Shown here piece after piece: positions 11,601 to 26,100 of a stretch of DNA of 64,000 nucleotides; position 1 is the first letter of the stretch, and every line of letters begins with the position of its first letter. Source of the DNA: Myotis daubentonii (Eukaryota > Chordata > Mammalia > Chiroptera > Vespertilionidae); assembly GCF_963259705.1 (NCBI RefSeq), contig NC_081841.1, forward strand, positions 31,895,358-31,959,357. Reading direction: 5' to 3'. A program made the position numbers and the translations under genes. Under the pieces are notes generated by a model, which was not told the DNA's origin, made no database searches, and worked only from the letters and a program-made list of their open reading frames with translations.

Positions 11601-13958
11601 TATAATTTAGATAGGTAGCTTATATATAGCCATTACCTTCAATAATGTATTGACTGCAAACAATTAAACAAACAACATTTGAAAGGCTAGGTTAAGGAAA
11701 TTATCCATGCTTGTATTTATCAAGTACTTTGAAAATATTGAGAAAAATGAAATTCTAGCACATAAATAAAAAGTGAGGATATAGTATCAATATCTATTCT
11801 GGAAACAAAACAAAAAGTAGACTAGTCCAGTGGTCAGCAAACTCATTAGTCAACAGAGCCAAATATCAACAGTACAATGATTGAAATTTCTTTTGAGAGC
11901 CAAATTTTTTAAACTTAAACTATATAGGTAGGTACATTGTTATTAACTTAATTAGGGTACTCCTAAGGCTTAGGAAGAGCCACACTCAAGGGGCCAAAGA
12001 GCCGCATGTGGCTCGTGAGCCACAGTTTGCCAACCACGGGACTAGTCACTTGGCAAAGAAAATATTAGACACTAGAGGCCCGGTACACGAATTCATGCAC
12101 CAGTGGGATCCCTCCACCTGGCCTGCGGTATTGGGCCAAAACTGGCTCTACAACATCCCCTGGGGGGTCCTGGATTGTGAGAGGGCTCAGGCCAGGCCAA
12201 GGGACCCTACCAGTGCAGGATCAGGGCAGGGAGGGACACGGAGGTTGGCCAGCCGGAGAAGGACCGCAGGAGGGTTCCAGGGCATGTCCAGCCCGTCTTG
12301 CTCAGTTCCAATTGGCTGGACCCCAGCAGCAAGCTGACCTACTGGTCAGAGCATCTGGCCCCTGGTGGTCAGTGCACGTCATAGTAACTGGTCTACTGGT
12401 CAACTGTCTACCCCCTGGTGGTAAGTGCATGTCATAGTGAGTGGCTGAGTGGCCTTAGCATATCATTAGCATATTACACTTTGATTGGCTGAATGGCCAA
12501 CCAGACACTTAGCATATTAGGCTTTTATTATATAGGATGGTTGGTGCCATTTTATGCAGACTATGCTAATAAAACAATTCTTTTAAAAAATTATTATCTT
12601 TACCTGAAGTTAGTGGACTCATATATCCTGCATGCTCCTGACTCACCACATTTAAAAGTTGCCCAATGTAAACATGTGGAGTCCATTAAAGCTCCAAAAT
12701 ATATAGGTGCAGGGATTCCAGCTACAATAAAAGAGAAAAAGAAAACTCTATCAAGAAGGTAAGAATTAAGATACATTATATTGTTTGGGAGAATTTTAAT
12801 TACCTCTATTTGAAGAACCAACAAAATTAACAATATCTAAATTTAATACTTGACTTTTTTTTAGAGAGATTAGAAATTACTTTTACTTTTAAAGTTTCTA
12901 GATTATAAAGGATAAGTAATCTTGTGGACAAATGCTACACAAAACTATTGATAGAGAAAAACATTGAATTCATGCATATATTTTTTCTGCAATGTTTTGG
13001 GTCAATCATATGTACATTTTATTTTAACAAAACATTTCCTGTTCATTTGATTTTCAAATCCAATAGATGAAAAGTAGAATTAAGTTTAAATAGGACATTT
13101 TTTAAGTAAAAGAAGGAAGTTCTCTAGTTCTTTTTGCACTTTGTTCTCATACTAATTACAGAGTGCTATCTAAAGCAGAAGGGATATTTGCTAGACTCTT
13201 ACTCTGAGAGAGTGATTTAATTTACTTAGTATTTAATAATGATCTGATATAATATTGAAAAAAATGACTATTTTTACCAAATATTCTTGTGGAAAATGCA
13301 TGTAATCCCACACCAAGAGACTTCTCTTCAGGCTTAATACACCTAAAGAGAAATGAATTCACAAATAAAATAATGAGATTTAAACTACCATATACAATGG
13401 TGGACTATTACTCAGCAATAAAAATGACTGAAATGTTGCCATTTGCAACAACATAGATGGACCTAGAGGGTATTATGTTAAGTGAAGTAAGTCAGACAGA
13501 GAAAGACAAATACTATATGTTTTCACTTATATGTGGAATCTAAAAAATAATACAAATGAATAAACAAATCAAAGACGCAGACCCATAGATGCAGAGAACA
13601 ATGTGATGGTTGCCAAAAGGAAGGGGTTGGGGATTGTGTGAAATGTTTTAAAAATAAAGCAACTTTTGGCCTGCTCAGTGTTACTCAGTGGTTGAGCATT
13701 GACCTATGAACCAGGAGGTCACAATTCAATTCCCAGTCAGGGCACATGCCCCCATTGTGAGCTGAATCCCCAGTGTGGGGCGTTTGCAGAAGGCAGCCAA
13801 TCAATGATACTCTCTCATCATTGATGTTTCTATCTCTCCCTCCCTCTCCCGTCCTCTCTGAAATCAATACAAATATTTAAAAAGAAATCAAATAAAGCAA
13901 TTTTTAGAAAATAAATAAAATAAAATGACTAGTTTCTTTTCTCTTAACTTTTATTTAT

Positions 13959-14010
<52 letters not shown>

Positions 14011-16178
14011 TTGATTTGTTGCTCTGCTTATTTATGCATTCAACTGTCGACTCTTGTATGTGCCTTGATTGGAGATCTAACCCACAACCTTGTCTTATAG
14101 AGATGATGCTCTAACCAAGTAAGCTACTAGTACCTGGCCAGGGCCTACTATCATAATTTCTTAAAAGGACTGTTTGTGTGCTAGTAACACACTGAGCGTT
14201 AGAATTTCCTTGCATGCTCTAGTCTTGGTTATTCAAGGCCTGATTATCCAGTTTGTAGCCTATACAGTAGCCTCACTTCTGGTTCTTGGCATTTCACCCA
14301 AAACTTTTTCCTCATTCATTTCCATCAGAAAGTTATCAAAGGAGAAAGTATTTCATACCAGCTCATTTCTATCCTTTCATTGAAGTAATAGTTCTTGATT
14401 CTAATGGTTCAACCTTTAGTCTAAAACAAGAACAATGCAAGCCTAGCTGTTTTAAAATTATTTGTATTAGCAAAATACCGAAAAGTCAATAATTTACACA
14501 AGTAAATGCAAGGAGGAAAGAAAAAATACAAATTTTCAAAGGAAAGTGATGAAAACTCCAAAGCAAACATATGTTAAGTGAGTTGGTATAATTTCAAGAG
14601 TCACACTGATTTCTTTTTCTCTCGAGAAATTCTCCCACCTTTTCACTGTTGCCTGAAATGCCTGTAAGTAGAAATGAAGACTATAATTCCCCAGTGCCAC
14701 TGTTTGCGCCTCACTCGTTGCATCATCAGCAGTGCTACCTGCTCAAAGAATTCACAGGGAGAGCGCCTCTGTATTCCATTTGCTTCCCTGATTACAGCAA
14801 GGCTAAGAAAATAAAAGCAGCTTTCTTCACAAAAGGGTGCAATACATTTTTAGCAAACGCATCATCTTATTGGTGTTTCCTTGTAACCTTATGATATAGA
14901 TGTGTCTCTTCTTGTGTTAAATAGTGAGAATTTCACTAAATTAACTCTTAGAAATAAGGAAGAAAAGAAACAAAGCGAAAAGTCAACAGAGGAACATGTG
15001 TAGGGCTACCTTTAAAATTTCACAAAATTCAATAATGCTTTAATGCAAAACTCTGAATGAATGACATATTAAAGCATTGAACTCTTAGGCCAGTGATGGC
15101 GAACCTATGACACGCGTGTCAGAGGTGACACATGAACTCATTTTTTTTGGTTGATTTTTCTTTGTTAAATGGCATTTAGATATATAAAATAAATATCAAA
15201 AATATAAATCTTTGTTTTACTATGGTTTCAAAGATCAAAAAATGTCTATATGTGACACGGCACCAGAGTTAAGTTAGGGTTTTTCAAAATGCTGACACGC
15301 CGAGCTCAAAAGGTTCGCCATCACTATCTTAGGCCCTGAGCTCCAACTGGCTTTCTGAGAAAGTTCCCTTAATAAGTGACCAGAAAGGAATCTAAATAAA
15401 GAAAGTGATTTGTGTACCTCAGGAGAACCATGTATCCAGGGATGGCAGATAAAGAGTAAATGAAAGAGCTGACTGAAGACAGGATTAAGAAGTACTGGAG
15501 CATCATGGAGCAGTCATGTCCTTTGTCGCACAGCCCAAGAACTGCCGATGAATTTCCTACGGTCTGAATGCAGCTACAGTTATGGAACACCTGCCAAAAA
15601 ATCATACATTATCCTCTTTCAGGAAGAAAAATCTTAAGCACAGATCTCAAATATTCTCTGCATCCCCCATTGGATCAAAATGTAGGCTGTTTATTCCCTT
15701 TATTCTCATCTCCTTTATAGTGTCTCTCAGGATAATAACAAAAAGCAAAACATAGAAGGGCAGTTCCAGAAACATGGCATTTCTCTCTAAATATATGGAG
15801 TACATTTGCAATAACTCACCTATCCTAAAGTCATGCTTTTGAAAAAGACATACTGTTTTGCCACAATACTAAGTATCAGAAACAAAATTTGTTCCAGAAT
15901 GCTCAGTTGGAATATTTAGATAATTAAGATATGTAAAGCTTTGTTTTAAAAAGTATAGTTTAGCTGAAACCGGTTTGGCTCAGTGGATAGAGCGTCGGTC
16001 TGCGGACTGAAAGGTCCCAGGTTCAATTCCGGTCAAGGGCATGTACCTGGGTTGCGGGCACATCCCCGGTGGGGGATGTGCAGGAGGCGGCTGGTCGATG
16101 TTTCTCATCGATGTTTCTGACTCTCTATCTCTCTCCCTTCCTCTCTGTAAAAAATCAATAAAATATATTTAAAAATAA

Positions 16179-16221
<43 letters not shown>

Positions 16222-19200
16222 AAAGTATAGTTTATTTCAAAAACAAAGTTAATTCTTTTTGGAATTCTTATATGTTTCCAGGTTTTAATAAGACTCAAAA
16301 TTTATATTTACTGTTATCACCAGCCAACATTGTTAGGCAAGAAAACATGCCTAAATCCACCTTACAAAGCTCTCAGAATGTGGAACACACAGACAACACG
16401 TGCATACATATGCACGGGGGAAAAAAGTCCAGCAAAACAATTTGCTGGATACTTGAAATCAAGCTGTCAACTTTATCTCAATGATAAAAAAATATTTCAG
16501 CCCAGAGTATTTTTAAAACAAATTAGCTGAGTAATAATGTCAACTGCTATAAAATTAAAGATCAGTGCTCAGACACTCTAAAGGTCTAAAATAAGACCTA
16601 CTAAATAAAGAGTAAATCAAATGAGCATATGAAAAAAAATGTTTATTTTTTCTACAAAATAATTTGGTTTTGAAGAAAGACTATAATTGTACTTTTATCA
16701 AATGTAGGCCCAGTTAGCAGTTGGAAACTGTCAATGCAGTTCATAAATCAAAATTTCTGTTAAAAAAAAAATAAAGGTAATAGATTATTTTACCATGTTC
16801 AGTCCTGTTCCAACAAATGTCTCACAACCAGCAAGACAAGCTGACATATATGACAAACCATTGCTTCCACACACAGGGTCCCATGTTTTAGTTGGACAGT
16901 TGCAATCCATGTTGCAATCATCAAGGATGGCATTTCCAATGTGTAAATCTTGCTGCATTCTGAAATGATTTAAAATAATACCATGAATATTGAAAGACTA
17001 TTAGACCATTTCCTCTTTCTTTTTTTTCATCTCAGTCCACAGTTAAATTTTTTCTTCCCCAAAATAAAAACAGAAAACTTCCAACCATCAGTGTGTGGCC
17101 TGGTGATTATAGATAGGGCATAAAAGTTAGCTGCTTCAGTGACCACATAGCCACTTTTTCAATGATTTATTTTATATAAACAAACAGTCAGTGAACAAGA
17201 ATTAGTTGAGGGCCTACCATATGGGAGGTTTTCTTCCAAGTATTATTAGAACTCAAAAATAAAGTTGCCCTAATCTCTATGGCTGATCCACATCATGGAA
17301 AGTAACAAGAGAGATCAGATTCATTAATGCAATCTCAAGAGCTCACTTTAGGTCAAAATCTGGCCATTCTCAATGTGGCTCAGTTAGTTGAATGTCATCT
17401 CATGCACCAAAAGGTCACTGGCCCAGGTTACAGGATCGGGTGCACATGGGAGGCCACCAATAAATGTTTCTCTCTCTCCCTCTCCTTTCCTCTCTCTCTA
17501 AAATCATTAAAAACATATTTTTAACAAAATCTGTAAGTCCAACATATAATATAGATAATACATTTAGCTCCAGAAACATAACTACAAAATATGTGTAAAC
17601 AAATATATTCTTCTAGTATAAAAGTGTATCAGGAACAACCAGTGCTGCCATCTTGATGACCACCCATCCAGAAAGCCTGGCCAGGGAACCTGGGCCCATC
17701 CTACAACCTCACTAAGGCAGGGAGTCAAGCTAGTAGCCCAGCTCTACTGTTAAGTATAGTTCTGACTCCGCATAACCAATAATCCTGAGCATCCTCAGAG
17801 CCTAGCATAACATACTGCCAGACCGTGAAGCCACGCCTACAGCACTGAGCAGCAGCAGAGCCCAGCCTACAGCCCTACCCAATGGCTTATCACAATTGGC
17901 AGCCTTACTCAGTCATGGAATCTAGCCAATGACCCCGCTTAATCATGCAGTATATTCTACAGCCTCACTCAGTGAAAGAAAGTGGACTGTGACTCTGCTC
18001 GATCAGGGAGCACTGTTTCTAGCATACCCAACCTTCCTATAGACCCAAAGAACCCTCAAAATACAAATCTAAAACTACTGAACAATGATACATAACTATA
18101 CAAATGAAATACATGAATTTATATGAGTTATTGTAGCATGTATCAGGATTGGGTTATGCTAAATTTAAGCTTATTGTGGAAACATAAAAACGATTGAGAC
18201 TGTATGCTCAACTCTTAATTTTACCCATTTGTGAGAGTATAAAATATTTAGATAACATATCCCAATGCAACCTAAAACTATAGGTAGTTTCTTTTGATAT
18301 AACTTTAATATCTAGTAGGATGCTACAAAGACACACACATAGACACACGTGCAATCATAAACTCACCAACCCTGTGATATGTTCCTAACCTCTTTATTAA
18401 ACCTGGAGCCTGAATACATTTGGTTGTAATTGACAGATGAAGGAAAGATGAAAGACCATAGATTGCTACCATTAGCAAATGGTCTGGTCCTGGATAATCA
18501 TTGAAGAAAATATGTTAACTATTGAAGTGCATAACATTCTTTAGGGGGAAAAAAAAAAAACCATACCCTTTATAATCGGTGGTTATGCCAGCAACTGAAG
18601 AATTATCACAGACCATGAAAAAACACGAAAAGTAGAGAAGAAAGTCAATGAAAGATAAACAACATGCTATGTGGGCAGCTTGTTTGACAGTAATTTTGAA
18701 CTTTTTCATCATTAATCCGCCGAAAATATATCCAATGCATATTGGAGGTAAGTTGTAAATACCTATAAATGCAAGAAAATGTTATTTACAATGTTACTTA
18801 GCAGAGAAACAAATATGATATTACCTTTATTTAACTATAGACTACAGAAAAGATATCTAACATGTCTTACATAAGAAACCATTTAGGTCCATTTCACAGT
18901 AAATATGGCTGATTGAATTTTATCCCTACTTGTTACATGTTATCTACAGAGAGATTTTTAAATGCCCTTCAATGTCAAAGTATATTTTTGAAGACCTATT
19001 ATTATTCATTTAATTGATAACAGGAGGATATAAATGTTTTGCAGGCTCCAAGTAGGAGCAACAAGTCAAGTTGACCGACCAGTAATTTATTGATTTCCAT
19101 TTTGGGAATGTCATTTTACATATATATATATGATTTATATGATTTTGTTGTTGTTTATTCCCATTTTGGTTATGAATTTGGCACAGTTTAAGGTACTTTC

Positions 19201-21543
19201 AAAGACTACTGCCTGTAATTGTCAAGTGTATTTACAATACATGTCTTGCTGCTACTCCTCCCTCCACACAAGGAAAAAAGAAGAAAAAGAAGAGACAGCC
19301 TTACAAGCCAGGATCTGCCCATTGAATTACACCCTTGGAAGAGGTTGTTAAAAATCCATTCCAGAGCCCCACACCAGAGATTCAGTATGTCTGATTCAGT
19401 ATGTCTAAGGGGGGCACCAGGTATCTGAACTTTTAACTAGCACTCTAGGCGATGTGGATGCAGATAATTTAGGAAATTCACTTTCACAACTGTAAAGAGA
19501 TCCTTAGAGAAACCTAACCCGGGAGGGGGGGGGGGGGGTGTAGTCATGTGGTCACAAGAAAGTCAGAATATATAGGCTGCAGAGACACCTGAAACCACCA
19601 GGGGGACCAGGGGGACCAGGAGAACCATGGAATTCATGACTGGGAGCCAAGAGTAAAATCTGAGAGTAAAACATTGACTCCTAATGAATTCACTCTCTTC
19701 CTTTTTTAATTTTTTCATTAATGGATTGCCTATCTGAAAATTATAACTAATTTGTGCATTCCTCGAGATTTTCAGAAATATTTTGAATTTGTGTCGGAGA
19801 GACACCCTTTGTTGATTTCATTGGAGAGAAGGGAGAAATGTATCAGAGACAAAAATATCCTAACAGTTTTTAATATAGGAGTTTCCTAGACCCATCATCA
19901 CTCTGTTTACCATTTCAGGGGGGAGGAGGGGAGTGGGCTAATAATGCTGAGAAGGACAAACATACCAATTAGAAAGATTGCTTCTGAAGTTGACTTTCCA
20001 TATTGCTGTTCCACATATTTAGGCATGAAGAACATCATATTAATAAATGCATTGAACTGTACCACACTGATTAGCATAAAAAGCATGTAAACTGGGTTGC
20101 AAAAAAGACTCTTCATGAACGGTAAAAAATCTGAAAGGGAAGAAAGACAACAGTGTCAAACTAACTAGGTTCTGCATTTTCTGGTTGACTTTTTCTGAAA
20201 CGTCAACTTCCCCTCCAAATTGCTTTCCTGTTTTATAATGCACACATTGTTAACTCTTTTTACCTCTTAGAAGCTGAAGTCATGCCATTGCCTTTGGAGG
20301 CTTCTGCAAGTGGTGACACAGCTGACTAGATAGGTACCAAAACACAATAGTTTTGCCTTCGCTAAGTTACTATTGTGTCTTAAGGAAAAACTGCAATGTG
20401 ACCAAAATATTGTCTGTGTTCATACCACTTCCTTTTATGCTTCTCTTTTTCCTTCTAATTAATATCCTCTCTTCTCTAGAGATCATCTGGAATGAAAGAT
20501 ATTTGTTCTGTTCTCTAATGTCTGGAACAAAATCAACTTGATAAAGAAGTTCACACTCTGTCATTGATATTATCATTCCTGAACATTTAAAATAAATCTG
20601 TATGTATTTGGGAGTTCATGGAATATAAATTTTCTGCTTTTTCAGAGCATCATTTTTGGTGGTCCAGCCAATGGTTTACAACAAAATGTGCTTAAAAACC
20701 ACGTGGGTATCTTTTAAAACCCACTCCCTGAGGTCTGATTCATTAGGTACATACTAAGTACCATGTATATAATTTAACCAAAACTTTTCCCTGTTTGTGT
20801 TCACTGCCAAAACTCAGAGCCAAATTTTGCCCATCTCTAGCAAATGCTCTGGGTCACACTACTGCCACTTGAGGTCACAGTCTCATGGTTTCTTTTCACT
20901 TTCTGTCTTCAAGTTCTCTGCCTTGATTACCTTCCTTATTCTGTATTATCCTGGTTTGCTTAATAAGCTGCCTAAAATCCATTCTGGAACAAAGTATCAA
21001 TAAAAAAACAAATTGAAAGAAGAGGAAGCATAGCTCCATGAAAAGAGATGAATTCTAGTGGTAGAATTCATATTTAGGAATAAAACACATAGCAGGGCTG
21101 AGAGTTGTGTTCAGAGCTCTTTGGAGTTTTTTAAGTCACCCATTTTGTTGACATCCCAGTCCTCATTAATGAGTCTCAGTAGTTCAAATTATTTCCTATA
21201 TTTCTTATATTAAGCTCAGCTCTTTCCTGGTTTTGAAAAATAATTCTACAGACCACAAACAATATTCTATGCGAATATCCTCTCTCAGTCCATACCATCT
21301 CTTTGCAAAAAGTTGTAATATAATCATGATGCCTGGGAATTTGCAAGATTCTGAATTGGCTCCTAATGATCTGGGATTATGCTCAATTGTGGTTTAAGTG
21401 CATTGTAATTGTTACAATGCTTACAAATTGTTACAATTGTTAACATTGTAATTGTTAATAAAAATTCTGTGCAAATTGGCATTATAAATTGTGGGTGATT
21501 TTAGAAGTAGCAACCTCAACAAATAATACTAATACTAGTTGCA

Positions 21544-21574
<31 letters not shown>

Positions 21575-23158
21575 GTGCCTGAACTCCTTTTACCTTCACA
21601 CAACAACTCTATAATTATAACTACAATTATCATCACCATTTTATAGATAAGAAAACTTAGCCCTTCTCTGCCTTCTAAATAAATACTCTCTAAAAATTCC
21701 AAGACCCAGGCCATACCAATTAAATGTTCATACTAATTAAATCAGACCTCTTGGAGATAATACAGAATTTCCAGGCATCAATGTTAAAAATTTCCCAGGT
21801 AATTCTAATATGTGGCCAAGTTTTAAAATCTAAATACTTAAACTCTTTTAACTTAGTTCCCCATAGAAACACCTTCTGTAAATTATACTTTAAACTTTTA
21901 TTGATAATCTATACCAAAAGGAGGAGAAGGAGAAGGAGAAGGGGGGGGGGAGAAGGAGGAGGAGGAGGAGGAGGAGGAGGAGAAGGAGGAGGAGGAGGAG
22001 GAGGAAGGAGAAGGAGGAGGAGGAAGAGGAGGAGGAGGGGGGGAGGGGAGAGGGAGAGGGAGAGGGAGAGGGAGAGGGAGAGGGAGAGGGAGAGGGAGAG
22101 GGAGAGGGAGAGGGAGAGGGAGAAGAAGAAGAGCAGTTACCTACATTTGCTGGGAAACAACTGTGGGTTCAATACTACCTAAATCACAACATATGACAAT
22201 TATTTTCTTTTTTTACAATTTGTTACTTGGGGAAGATTTTCTCCTTAAGAACTACTATTCTTTGTCTATATCTATCAAATATAGACAATTATATATCTTG
22301 CTTTCTTTTTTCTTTTTCTGCCTTAATTTCCAGGAAGCTCACAGCTAAGCTAACATCCTTGGGTTCAGGACTGTAAACTTATTCAGAGTAGTGTATATTT
22401 TTCCTTCTTTTGTTCTTAGATTTAATTTCTTTTTTTAATGTATATATTTCTTTTATTTCAGAGAGGGAAAGGGAGAAAGAGATAGAAACATCAATGATGA
22501 GATAGAATCATCAATCGACTGCTTCCTGCACGCTCCCCACTAGAGTTTAAGCCAGCAACCCAGATATGTGCCCTGACCAGGAATCAACCACAGGTCCACA
22601 CTCAATCACTGAGCCACACCAGCCAGGCTTAATTTCTTTTTTAAAAATTTGACCTTCAAGGCAAATGGGACTAAATAAATAAATAAATAAATAGTTTGTT
22701 GAGTGCCCAGATTGATAAAGAATTTTATATAAATACTAATCTGAGATAATTCAGCTTCCACATTACATTACTTATTCCCAAGTAGTAGCACAGGAAGTAT
22801 CAGACCAGTTAGACTGCTGACTGCTAATGGCAAATTGTCCTAATGCAGCCTAGCATGTTATAGTGCTAGACTCAAATAGAGACACACCTATATAAAACAA
22901 AAAGTAAATTATATAATATTTAAAATTTTTATATTTGCCTTTAGTAATTCCATCATTTTCCTTCTTGACTTCTTTTTGTTTCTCTTCTTTGTCATTTTTG
23001 ACGATGTCAGCATTATCCTTTGATCCTTCCTTTGCAAGCGTTTTGGGCAAAAAGAAAAAAGGAATGGCAGTGAGCACATTCACTCCTGCACAAATCAAAA
23101 TGCCAAACCACCATGCACCAACCCAACGAGTATCAATTGGAGTGATAGTCAGCTCATC

Positions 23159-23193
<35 letters not shown>

Positions 23194-26100
23194 TACACAT
23201 TTTTATTAGTTTTAGTCATTTCTCATGTGAACTACAGAAAAAAAAATTACATTACTCTTCTCAGGTCCTATCCAAGTATAGAGTTTGTATACAATTCAGA
23301 TATTCATAAAAATCATCTGACAATGCATAGTGTTACAATAATGTCTAGCAATAAATTTAGAGGTATGCTCTATTATGTAAAGAATTTATAAATATATACT
23401 TATTAAATAACTACAAGGTCTATTTAATCATCCACAAATGTTTGCTTGATTAAAAGAAATTCAAATCTATATGCTGAAATCTTTTAAAAACAAGAAATAT
23501 GGTCATGGTGCAGTAGAAAGAGCAGTGGATTTTGAGTCAGAAGATCAGAATTTTATCTTGCTCTCCTGCACACTGGTATGAATTATTTAAAAACTTATTT
23601 AAACTCCTCCACTTTAGTTTAAACTCCTGGACAGTAGTGAATCTATCTAATTGAATGTCAAGTAAAGCAACAATAAACGTGGTAACATACCCAAAGTGGC
23701 TTTGTATACTCTAGACACTATGACTAGATTTTAATGAATTACCTGTGTTTACAGATCCGATGTCAACATAAACATTTGCACAGAATGATGCTAACAAAAG
23801 TCCAAACAAAGGACCAATGATAGCTCCTGTTTCTACAAACCCTAAAAATAAAAAAATATATAAAGTTATAGTATAGTTATATACCCACATAAGGAGTCCT
23901 AATTCCATGAAGAGTCTCAAAACTGAATTGTTTTTGCTTTAGGTATTTTTGCTTTAGTCAATTTGCAAGTAACTTAAGCTGGTGTCCATATAAGTAACAA
24001 GATTGCTTCTTTAATGCTGAAGAAGAAGCCTTATAATTTAAAACTACTTTCTCTGAGCCTCCAGATTCACTTTTGCCAGGTCACAGGTAAAGACTTGCTA
24101 GAGCAGCATAGGGTAGGATCATGCTATCATTGAAGCCACAAGACAGAGTAAGATTATTTTGAGGCTTTCCATAGCCACACTTTTAAAGGAATTCTAATGC
24201 AATGCCATGTGATGTTAAGTTTCTTGTGGCATCCTATATAATAAAGAGGTAATATGCAAATTGACCATCACTCCAACACACAAAATGGCCGCCCTCATGT
24301 GGTCAAAGATGACCACCACAAGATGGCCAGCAGGGGACAGCAGTTGGAGGCAACCAGGCCTGCAGGGGAAGGCAGTAGGGGGCGACCAGGCTGGCAGGAG
24401 ATGGCAGTAGGGGGCAACCAGGCTGGCAGGGGAGGGCAGTTGGGGGGGACCAGGCTGCAGGGGAGGGCAGTTAGGGGCAATCAGGCTGGCAGGGAAGTGG
24501 TTAGGGGGTGATCAGGCTGACAGGCAGAAATGGTTAGGGGCAATCAGGCAGGCAGGCAGGCAAGCAGGCCAGCAGTCCTGGATTGTGAGAGGGATGTCCC
24601 AGATTGGAGAGAGTGGTGGCTGGGCTGTGGGACACACACCTTCCTCCCGCCCTCCATTGCACAAATTTTGTGCACCGGGCCTCTAGTATTCCTCATAAAA
24701 GCTTTGCTCCCAGATCTCCCACTTGAAACTTTCTCTGGCTTTGTCCTCACTATTATTGATACTTCACTTTTATTATGACCTCCTTTCTTACCCTTCACAT
24801 TCTTATCATCTATTTCCAACAGTCCTCATTAACTTCTCACTCATCTGAAATTTCATCACCAGTTTCTCATAACTTGTCCACAATTCAGAATCTATGCTGC
24901 ACCCTCCCTGCTCATTGAAAAATCCAGACATGAGCTGCTTCTACTATCTTTCTCTTTACTTCAAAATGTGCTTTCCTGCCGGGAGCCGGTCCATCCTTGC
25001 TGTTTCAAGGGACCTGGCATATATGGCATACTGTTCTTAATATGTTTGCTCCCCTTAGCGCTGTGTGTTTTAACCAAGGTCACCTCTCCTAGAAAGGTTG
25101 TTTCCCCAGGTAGGGATTTTTCCCTGAAGTCAGGGAGGGGATAAAACCCCTCAACTAAGTGCCAGGCGGGTAATTAATCACTTTAACTATGAACAATCAT
25201 GCTTAAGCTACATAATCTTTACTCCCTGGAATGGAGATAAGAAACGCCCTAACCTTTGTAATAGAGATTGATAGGATTGAATCAACTGGTATAAATGTAG
25301 ATGTAACAAGACAGCAAGACACAGAACTCAGGAGACAGAACTTATAAGACAGAACTTCAGAGACAGGGCTTGGAAGACAGGACCAAGAGAGACAGAGCCT
25401 AGGCACAGAACCTACACAGAACGTTCTCTAGAGACAGAAGAACTTCGCTGGAGAGAGCATGCCGGAGGATCCTGGACAGGGACTGGCCTCGGAGCCTGGA
25501 GGCGGAGCCTGGCGAGAGAGCATGGCAGGGGATCCTGGACTGAACCTGGCTGCGGAGATTGACAGGAGAGCCTGACTAGAACCTGGTGACCGAACCTGGC
25601 TGGAGATCTCAGACAGAACCTGGCTGGAGATCCGAAGCAGAACCTCTCTGGAGATCCAGACCAGAACTTGGCTGGAGATCCTGGCTGGAGATCCTGGCTA
25701 GGCTGCTGATCAACTGAACACTGTCTCCGTGTCCTTCCTTCTTCGCCGACTCCGTCCACACCTTTGGGGACCCCTGGACCCGCTGGGGCTGGACCCCGGC
25801 ACTTTCCCATTGTCTCTGCCTTCTCTGAGGTTCTATAGGCCAGTTCACCCTATGTACACCCAATGTCTTGACATCAACAACTTCTATCTTCTCTGAGGTT
25901 TTGCTCAACCAAATACTTCTCTTGTACTTCTTCACTCTCCCCCATCCACTGATATTTACAATACCTCAACTGCACCCAGCTCTCTCTCCTTCCACTACAC
26001 TCTGCCTCTCCTTCCTTACCAAGCAATCACTCTACTCAAATCCTTCCACATTCTACTCAAAACAATCTCAGGTGGTAGCACCAGTAATCTCTTTACCACT

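Noticed and set aside
21724..22182. 152-codon frame with poly-Gly/Arg/Glu runs
   Set aside because: It is a translation of the purine microsatellite; no gene structure.
25412..25935. Ser/Pro/Gln-rich minus frames
   Set aside because: They read across LTR tandem units and the LTR border.
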